Assembly: GCA_036346205.1 (NCBI GenBank)
Contig: JARFJB010001662.1
Coordinates: forward strand, 1,607,001 to 1,671,000
Reading direction: 5' to 3'
From: Vesta saturnalis
Taxonomy: Eukaryota > Arthropoda > Insecta > Coleoptera > Lampyridae
DNA length: 64,000 nucleotides
This document shows positions 57,898 to 64,000 of the stretch, one piece after another. Position numbers and translations under genes: made by a program. The notes below the pieces were generated by a model, which worked only from the letters and a program-made list of their open reading frames with translations, was not told where the DNA came from and did not search any database. Numbering within the stretch: position 1 is the first letter of the stretch; every line of letters begins with the position of its first letter.

Positions 57898-57986
57898 GTG
57901 CCTTCCGAAAATGTAACGAAGTTTCATCGTTTCTTTGGACACTGCACCAATGTAACTCCAACTCCAACATGGGCGTAATATTTTAG
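57898..57986 (+). CDS. Possible terminal exon of the same unrecognised gene
   Basis: It follows a polypyrimidine tract and TTTTCAG. In the frame set by the upstream exon it reads AFRKCNEVSSFLWTLHQCNS and ends at TAG 57984-57986. A different frame (VPSENVTKFHRFFGHCTNV) is also open, so the assignment is weak. ATTAAA lies about 60 bases downstream. Confidence 0.3.
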
Positions 57987-58633
57987 TTATTTCCACAAAC
58001 AATATTTGTATAAGTTCTTGTATTGATTCTATAACGTTTTGAACATTAAAATGTGTTTTTCTCTATTTCGAAAATAATTGACTTAGCTTATTTTTTCCCT
58101 TGACCTTCCAAAATGAAGGATTTTAAGAAATATCAGTGGCGTACCACTTTTTTTTATATATCACAAGTATAATTCCTTTTCCATCCAAATTGATATCAGT
58201 ACTTATATTAATTTAGTTGGAAAAGAACTTATACTTCTGATATTTTAAACAAAATGTGGTACCACCCACATTTCTTAAATTTCTTGGTTAGCTTCCAATT
58301 AACATAAATTAGAATTACTTCTTTTAGATGGATTGATGAGGGTAGAACTAAATCTTACTGTTAAAAAAATAAAATTGAAACTCCTACTATTAACATTAAT
58401 AATAATGATAAATTGTACTTTAAAAAAATTGTTGGAAATAAAAATATATTGAAAAATACCTACCAAAATCAAATTCAACAGCATAAAATTCTTCACATTC
58501 CCTACGTTTCGGGAGCGTCTTTGTTTTAATATGCTTTTTAAAAAGTTTTTTACTATATCTTTTTGTTGGCTAGCCTAGAGAACCAGTTTACGCGTTTTCT
58601 TATTTTTGGAATCAATGATGTGACAGAATCATT
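57987..58633. other. AT-rich stretch without recognisable gene
   Basis: Nothing supported between the possible plus-strand exon and the recombinase-like gene. Confidence 0.4.
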
Positions 58634-59164
58634 TTATATATCGGAGAAATCTGATGTTTGTGTGCAACTGTTATCATCAATGAGGTCCTCAGAGTCACTT
58701 TTCTCACTTTCCTCGTTATCACTTAATAAATTTTGTTCTAAATTAAGTTTTATTTCGTCCAAAGACTTCCCTTGATATTGGTTTGCACCACCTTTTTCCA
58801 TTACCAATAAAATCTTAGAAATCATTGCCGTTTGATAAATGTCATCTAGTAATATATATGAATTTCGATGTACACCTGGGATATGCCCCTTAAAAATGGC
58901 TAATTGCTCAATTTCTTGATCAGATAAGGTAAACAGTTGGGAGAGGGCGGCGAGATGTTTTCTTAAACGGGTGGATGTTATTGATGACCGATTTTTGGCA
59001 CCGCATCTCTTTGCATATTTATTTAAAGTTTTGTAACCTATTAAAGAAGATACCGAATTTGCTTTTGCAAACAAGTCTTTGTTTTCTTTAGGCACATAAT
59101 TGCCACGTACATCTGTAAGTAATTGCAGGTGTTTCTGTATATCAGCACTAAGTAAAACCGGCAC
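58634..59164 (-). pseudogene. Recombinase-like C-terminal catalytic frame
   Basis: A 176-codon open frame. Residues about 60-115 hold the Arg-His-Tyr cluster (RLRKHLA, FKGH, HRNSY) in the order and spacing of tyrosine recombinases; residues about 120-176 are an acidic, Ser-rich tail (NEESEKSDSEDLIDDNS). The usual His of the HxxR motif is Thr here (TSTRLRKH). The Met start is not native: homologous frame precedes it across a frameshift at about 59165. Confidence 0.65.
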
Positions 59165-60063
59165 CCTCTGCCTCTCTTTCCTCTTATGACAACCCTTTTA
59201 AAATTTTTTAATAAAATCTCTTCCGTAGATAATATAACTTTATTAAATCCTTCATATTCTTCTTTTTCTGATTCTGTATTCAAGTACGTATGTAAAAACA
59301 TTCTCTCTAGTTCACCTGAACGTTTCCTATTTAACAATATCACCCTGCAATATACGGACTCCATTAATTTAATAAACGCTAACCGGCAATTCTTTTCCTT
59401 CAGGCATTTTAAGGAGTTTTCAGCTACATTTATTAAATGCTGTTTTAGTAATTTTAAGTCATTTGCTAATGGAACTATTGTTATTTTAGTCCATTTGTTT
59501 AGGTGAAAATTATTGGCGGCTTCTGTCGGAACTTCGAAACGCTAGTTTGACTGAAATAAGGTAATCAGTGTTTTCAAATTTGCCTCCGCTTCCGCTGTAG
59601 AGACTGTTAGGTAGTTGGAGTGTTTTTTGTAAGCATAGATAATGGCAATTTCACAGAATTGCTGTAGGGGTGTAGCAATATTAATAGCAATAGTGGGAGA
59701 TACATATTATTTTTTCCGACACCACACTTACCTAAACGTTTTGCAGTTTTTACAAAAATATAAAAATATTCCGGACGGAACGCGGAAAACAAAGTTGTAA
59801 TAGATGGCTCAAGTTTTCGAAGTTCAATTAAGACTTTCGCCATTTCTCTCATTTTTCTTGAAGTTACAGAAGTAAAACGCTTCTCGCGATGCGTGTTAAG
59901 ATATCGCGATCCAAAATCGCAGATTAATACGTCATTCTGAGCTTCCCGAGAGATTTTATCTGCCCTCATGCAAGGGAATACTTCTTGCTTTAATCGCGGA
60001 TCCACTCTAGAATTAAGGATAATTTTTGCCTTGAGCGTTACCGGTAACTTTGCCCTTATTGCA

Positions 60064-60438
60064 TTATTTCCTATGACGGTATAAAATCTTTGAGGAAAAA
60101 AATCCTAAACAATTATCACATGGTAAAGTCGTTCGGTTGGAAACGTAGGATTCCCTCACTACTTTAAAACGTTCGCTGTTTTGTTCACTTACCAAAAGGT
60201 TTCCCTTCCATCTTAGTTTATCTAGAAAATGTCGTCTACCTTTGCTTTTCGTAGGTTTGGAGGATATTTCAATTACTGCGATTTCTGTTGAATAATTCCT
60301 TTTAATATGTCTTACGAAATTTTGCATCGCACTTTCACAATAGTAACAATAGTCTGGCTTTCTTTTATAAGACCTTTTGAACACTTTTAAATCAGGCACT
60401 TCTGATTCAATATTATTACATTTAATAGCTGGTAACAT
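60064..60438 (-). pseudogene. Zinc-finger segment of the recombinase-like gene
   Basis: Two C-x2-C motifs followed by His: CYYC with FVRHIKRNYS, where the second zinc His seems replaced by Tyr, and CDNC with LYRHRK. Between them is a basic helix (KSKGRRHFLDKLRWKGNLL). Likely DNA-binding. Confidence 0.6.
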
Positions 60439-60953
60439 ATATTATTGTTTTCATAAGAATACGTAGACTTTTTGAAATCCGAGAGATTTGTTTTAGTGGC
60501 AATTTTTTCATTAATTTTATTTGGTGATATTTCCGGACATTTTTCGTAGGACGTGGTAGATGTTGAGTGCTTTAAATCAGGCAGATTCGATACAGGGTTG
60601 ATTTTTTCATTAATTTGAACTGGTAACGTGTCCCAATTTGTTTCATAAGGCATCGTATACGTAAAGCTTTTTAGATCAGGAAACTTTGTTTCGGTGGTAT
60701 TTTTCTCCTTAATTTGAGTTGGTAACATATCTTGATATTTGTTATAACGCGTCGCAGATGTAGAGTATTTTAGATCAGTGCGATTTGTAATCATAACTTT
60801 TTCATTGGCTCTGGAGTTCATTCTTCGTAGATTAAATACACGATTTGGAGGATTCTGAAACAGAGAATGAAATAAACCTATGGAGAAAATAGTAAGAAAG
60901 TGTTGTTATATCTCGTAGTGCATGTGCAAATACCTCAACAAAGTATGTCGTTA

Positions 60954-61070
60954 AGGTCCGTTAACTCAAACTCATCTGAGTCAGGACCATAATTATGATG
61001 AATCACTATCTGTCCGAAACGGGTCCTCTAATGTGCTCGTATCAATTTCTTGGGAAGAATCGTTAAACAT
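60954..61070 (-). other. Possible 5' exon of the recombinase-like gene
   Basis: MFNDSSQEIDTSTLEDPFRT followed (after a frame change) by GPDSDEFELTDLNDI, an acidic leader, then GAG|GTATTT. An acceptor-like TCTGTTTCAG lies at about 60855, just upstream of the Met at 60821. A stop before the donor makes the model uncertain. Confidence 0.3.
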
Positions 61071-61089
61071 TTCATGCAAATGATATGTA

Positions 61090-61930
61090 ACATAAGAACA
61101 AGTAGTGTAATAATTAATCATTGTATAAGTATAAAATTATAGCATTTCTTTCAGTTTTTTGTAGCAAAAATTTAATAGTCAATACAACTTTATAAATAAC
61201 ATGAAAAATTCGTATAAATTGAAGTCGACAAAGGTGGGGATACAGGGTGTTAAGTTTTCAGATTTTTTTTTGTGTTTTGAATATATCTAGAAACCTGAAA
61301 AGTGCTACTAAATTGAAATTTTAGGGAAATATTAAGATTAGCAATTGCTATTATTGAAGTATATTTCAGATTTGTTTAATACATGGCATTTTTGGGGAAA
61401 ATCAAACTGTTTTGCCCTCCGCCTCTGTGCATTATTTTGACATTGAAAATTAAATCTGATACTAAAATTTTTGACTATTAAAAATTTTACATATTTTGCT
61501 TTATTTTGCTTAAAAATAAAATTGCTTTTAGGTCACATTTTCCGTAAAAATATAGTAAAATCAGCCTACATTACACTATTCTCAAGTCCACAACTATTAA
61601 TTTGCAAATTTCCAAAGGCTAAAAGTGTCAAAAAAATTCTTGCCAGTCCGTGACAAAACGATGTTCCAGTACGGTATATTAAACTTCAATAATAGTAACT
61701 ACTACTCTTAACATATCCTTAAAATTTTAATTTAATACTTAGTTTTTTTAGCTTTTAGTTATTTTTGAAAAACCAAAATAAATATGAAAATTTTAATATC
61801 CTGTATCTCTCCAAATCTAAACGTATATAGACCTATGTTTATATGACAATTTGTCTTATTTTCAAAACATCTATCGACTGTCTTGCTCAAAACATTCCTA
61901 TTATAAGAAATCAGATCAAGAAATTTTAAG
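61090..61930. other. AT-rich stretch without recognisable gene
   Basis: Nothing supported. Confidence 0.45.
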
Positions 61931-62023
61931 CTATTATAAGTTTTTGTTATGAACGAATAAGTTCAAAATTAAATAAGTAATTAAAATTATTATCAATTTT
62001 ATTGAATACATAAACAAAAACTT

Positions 62024-62097
62024 TACCTCGAGTAGGATTTGAACCTACGACCAGTACTTTGCTAGAGTACCGCGCTAACCATCTGCGACATCGAGAT
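62024..62097 (-). tRNA. tRNA-like gene, anticodon AGC, copy 4
   Basis: The best-folded copy: acceptor ATCTCGA / TCGAGGT fully paired (one G:U), anticodon stem GTACT/AGTAC, loop CTAGCAA, T-arm GTAGG/CCTAC with loop TTCAAAT, discriminator A. The third acceptor pair is C3:G70, so the alanine identity pair is absent. Confidence 0.65.
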
Positions 62098-62498
62098 ACA
62101 AGCCCCAATCGATGTAAACTTTGTCTTTATGTATGTAGAACTGATATAAATGCTAAATATAATGAGATTACAATCAAATTACTTACATTCATGGAATGTG
62201 AGCCTGCAATACCGCAAGGATTCACACATACCAAAGCAACTTGACTAATTTTAAATTATTATAAGTTTTTGTTACGAAACGAATAATTTATAATAATAGT
62301 TTTTAATTACATATTTACTTTTGAACTTATTCGTTCATAACAAAAACTTATAATAATTTAAAATTAGTCCATTTGCTTTGGTATGTGTGAATTCTTGCGG
62401 TATTGCAGGCTTACATTCCATTAATATAAGTAATTTGAATGTAATCTCATTATATTTAGAATTTCTGTCAGTTATACATACATAAAGACAAAGTTTAC

Positions 62499-62572
62499 AT
62501 CTCAATAGCGCAGATGGTTACCGCAGTACTCTAGCAAAGTACAGGTCGTAGGTTCAAATCCTATTTGAGGTA
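62499..62572 (+). tRNA. tRNA-like gene, anticodon AGC, copy 5
   Basis: Acceptor ATCTCAA / TTGAGGT pairs with one G:U; anticodon arm as in the other copies; one D-stem mismatch (GCGC/CCGC); T-stem GTAGG/CCTAT has one G:U. Confidence 0.6.
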
Positions 62573-62679
62573 AACTTCTTATTTATGTGTTTAATCAAAT
62601 TAACAATAATTTTGAATTTTAAGCTGTTTGCAAGCTTAAATGTAAATAAAGTATTAGTGATTAGGGGCCGGTTCTGGAC

Positions 62680-63860
62680 CAATTCAAGGTCACTCGCACT
62701 CTGGTGGTGAGAAATGTAAGCTTTTGGATCTTTTCAAGGTCAAACTTTTGGCGGGAAATTTAAATTTTTGGAGCTCGCTAAAAATAGAAATTGCAAAGTC
62801 ATCATCATCATCATATTACAAGGTCACTCTGCGGTCAAACTTTTGGCGGGAAAGTTGAATGTGAAGGTTAAAAGCTAAAAATCGAAATTGCAATGTCATC
62901 ATCATATTACAATTCTTAGAAGTCTAAAAATAGGGTGGTCAAGGTCAAAGATTATTGACCTGTAGGGCTATCGTATGACATTTCTTAGTTTATAATAAAA
63001 GGCTTTCTGTGCGTGTGCATGATTCAGTAAATCTTTATAGGCAAACATAACGAAAGTAATGCATAAAGCAGCTACCCCTAATGTAAAAGCTACCCCTAAT
63101 AGGTGATAGAAATATTTTTAAGCAGATTTTTCTAAGTTCAACCTTTTCAAACAAAAAAATTAATTCTTCTCGAACACGGGCCAGAATTTGCCAAAAATAA
63201 ATTAAAAAAACCCCTCATCTCTCCCTGTTGACTTTTGAATGTATCCAACACATATATCAAATTGGGGCAGCTACCCCTAATGTAAAAGCTACCCCTAATA
63301 GGTGATAGAAATATTTTTTAAGAAATTTTTTCCTAGTTCAGCCTTTTCAAACAAAAAATCTAAATTTAAAGCTAAAAATAGAAATTGCAAGGTCATCATC
63401 ATCATCACCATGATATTACAATTCTTAGAAATCTAAAAATAGAGTTTTCAAGGGCAAAGTGTAATGACCTCCAGGGGTATATTAAATTTCTTAGAAATCT
63501 AAAAATAGAATCAGTTCATGGAAACATGAAGAATGATGATAGGTTGTTATGTATGTATGTATGTATGCTAAAATGTAGATCAAGGTCAAATGGTACTTAG
63601 GTTGACTAAATTGTGTGAAGGTGAAATAGTTTTCTAAAAACTAAAAGTAGGACAAGGTGGGTATTTAACAAGTTTAAACATTTAAGAGGTACTCAAATCA
63701 AGGACATATTTAGATCAAAATTTAAAGCTAAAAATAGAAATTACTAGGCCATCATATTACAATTCTTAGAAATCTAAATATAGAGTTTTCAAGGTCAAAG
63801 AGTAATGACCTGCAGATGTATCATATTACATTTCTTAGAAATATAATAATTAGGGCTAGG
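62680..63860. repeat. Degenerate tandem repeats at the right edge
   Basis: AGCTACCCCTAATGTAAAAG, TAGGTGATAGAAATATTTTT and AGTTCA(A/G)CCTTTTCAAAC recur at about 63068 and 63270. AGCTAAAAATAGAAATTGCA, CATCATCATATTACAATTCTTAGAAATCTAAAAATAG-type and CAAGGTCAAAG blocks recur near 62780, 62870, 63370, 63450, 63725 and 63800. ATCATC and GTAT short runs are embedded. Non-coding. Confidence 0.75.
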
Positions 63861-64000
63861 ATTTGTATGCACTTAAAAATGCCAAAAAATGCATGAATTT
63901 ATGCACTATAAAATGCTGAAATATGCACTTAAATATGCTCTTAAAATTGGAGATATATGCATTACAAGCAATATTTTATAGAAAATATGCGTTTTGCAGT
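63861..64000. repeat. ATGCA-rich sequence at the window edge
   Basis: Repeated ATGCA(C/T)TTA(A)AA words, eight or so in 140 bp, cut by the window end; possibly the end of a larger element. Confidence 0.4.

Larger units (their letters stand above)
58634..60821 (-). pseudogene. Zinc-finger / tyrosine-recombinase-like gene, frameshifted
   Basis: From 60821 down: an N-terminal region of about four ~33-residue repeats (60440-60821). Then a Cys/His segment at 60438-60064, with PDYCYYCESAMQNFVRHIKR and LPCDNCLGFFSSKILYRHRK. Then a helical core domain at 60005-59720 (MRADKISREAQNDVLICDFG, TSRKMREMAKVLIELRKLEP). Then a frame running through LKTLITLFQSN, one TAG stop, NKWTKITIVPLANDLKLLKQ, and NRKRSGELERM, the box-I Arg pattern of tyrosine recombinases. 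RVVIRGKRGRG follows, and after a frameshift VPVLLSADIQ. The last frame (59164-58634) has TSTRLRKHLAALSQLF (box-II Arg), LAIFKGH (box-II His) and HRNSYILL (candidate nucleophile Tyr), and ends in an acidic tail. At least four frameshifts and one stop break it. It resembles Crypton-type or domesticated recombinase proteins. Confidence 0.7.
61936..62600. repeat. Head-to-head palindrome of the tRNA-like repeat unit
   Basis: A minus-oriented unit (61936-62270) and a plus-oriented unit (62290-62600) are reverse complements along about 300 bp, meeting at ATAATTTATAATAATAG near 62285. Each holds a tRNA-like gene. Both are diverged from the array at 32.7 kb by more than those copies are from each other. 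Confidence 0.88.

Overview
This is a 64 kb piece of an AT-rich animal genome, almost certainly arthropod and probably insect. The evidence is spliceosomal introns, one adenylyl cyclase exon, piggyBac, pogo and mariner-type DNA transposons, jockey-like LINEs, long TA microsatellites and TTAGG-containing repeats. There are no operons, Shine-Dalgarno sites, rRNA genes or CRISPR arrays. The species cannot be named from the sequence. Nearly everything recognisable is transposon-derived and broken. The single confident host gene piece is a first coding exon of a membrane adenylyl cyclase at 46195-46728 (minus strand), ending in a clean splice donor; the rest of that gene should lie at lower coordinates, and no further exon was recognised in this window.

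Layout, left to right. A palindromic MITE (42-303) and a jockey-like LINE (341-3075, minus) with an in-frame 363-bp internal duplication. A 3' fragment of the same LINE (about 3655-3875) and two decayed mariner-type transposases (4330-5090 and 7629-8270), separated by a 430-bp GT/GTGC microsatellite. A second LINE family, apparently split by about 1.9 kb of inserted sequence (RT at 8530-9480, endonuclease at 11380-11920). A piggyBac element with TTAA target duplication and perfect 13-bp termini (12371-14971), sitting in one arm of a larger inverted repeat whose other arm (17490-18135) keeps the empty site. Degenerate tandem arrays fill 15.2-19.6 kb. A plus-strand copy of the jockey-like LINE lies at 23.4-25.9 kb. 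A ~150-bp repeat recurs at 26.9, 29.0 and 30.7-31.4 kb, followed by a mariner fragment.

At 32.7-33.6 kb there is a tandem array of ~325-bp units, each carrying a tRNA-like gene with an AGC anticodon; the same unit returns as a head-to-head palindrome at 61.9-62.6 kb. Another LINE copy lies at 34.4-36.9 kb. A pogo-like element with 23-bp termini and iterated internal motifs lies at 41370-44054, with a small palindromic MITE inside it. A different LINE (48.4-51.3 kb, minus) precedes a mariner-type element with about 1 kb terminal inverted repeats (51551-54377) whose transposase gene has a clean 70-nt intron. A further mariner pseudogene lies at 54.5-55.6 kb.

The most unusual coding sequence is at 58.6-60.8 kb (minus): a frameshifted gene combining an N-terminal ~33-residue repeat, two zinc-finger-like motifs and a C-terminal domain with the residue pattern of a tyrosine recombinase, resembling Crypton-type or domesticated recombinase proteins. 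A small two-exon plus-strand gene piece may lie at 57338-57986. The right edge (62.7-64.0 kb) is degenerate tandem repeat.
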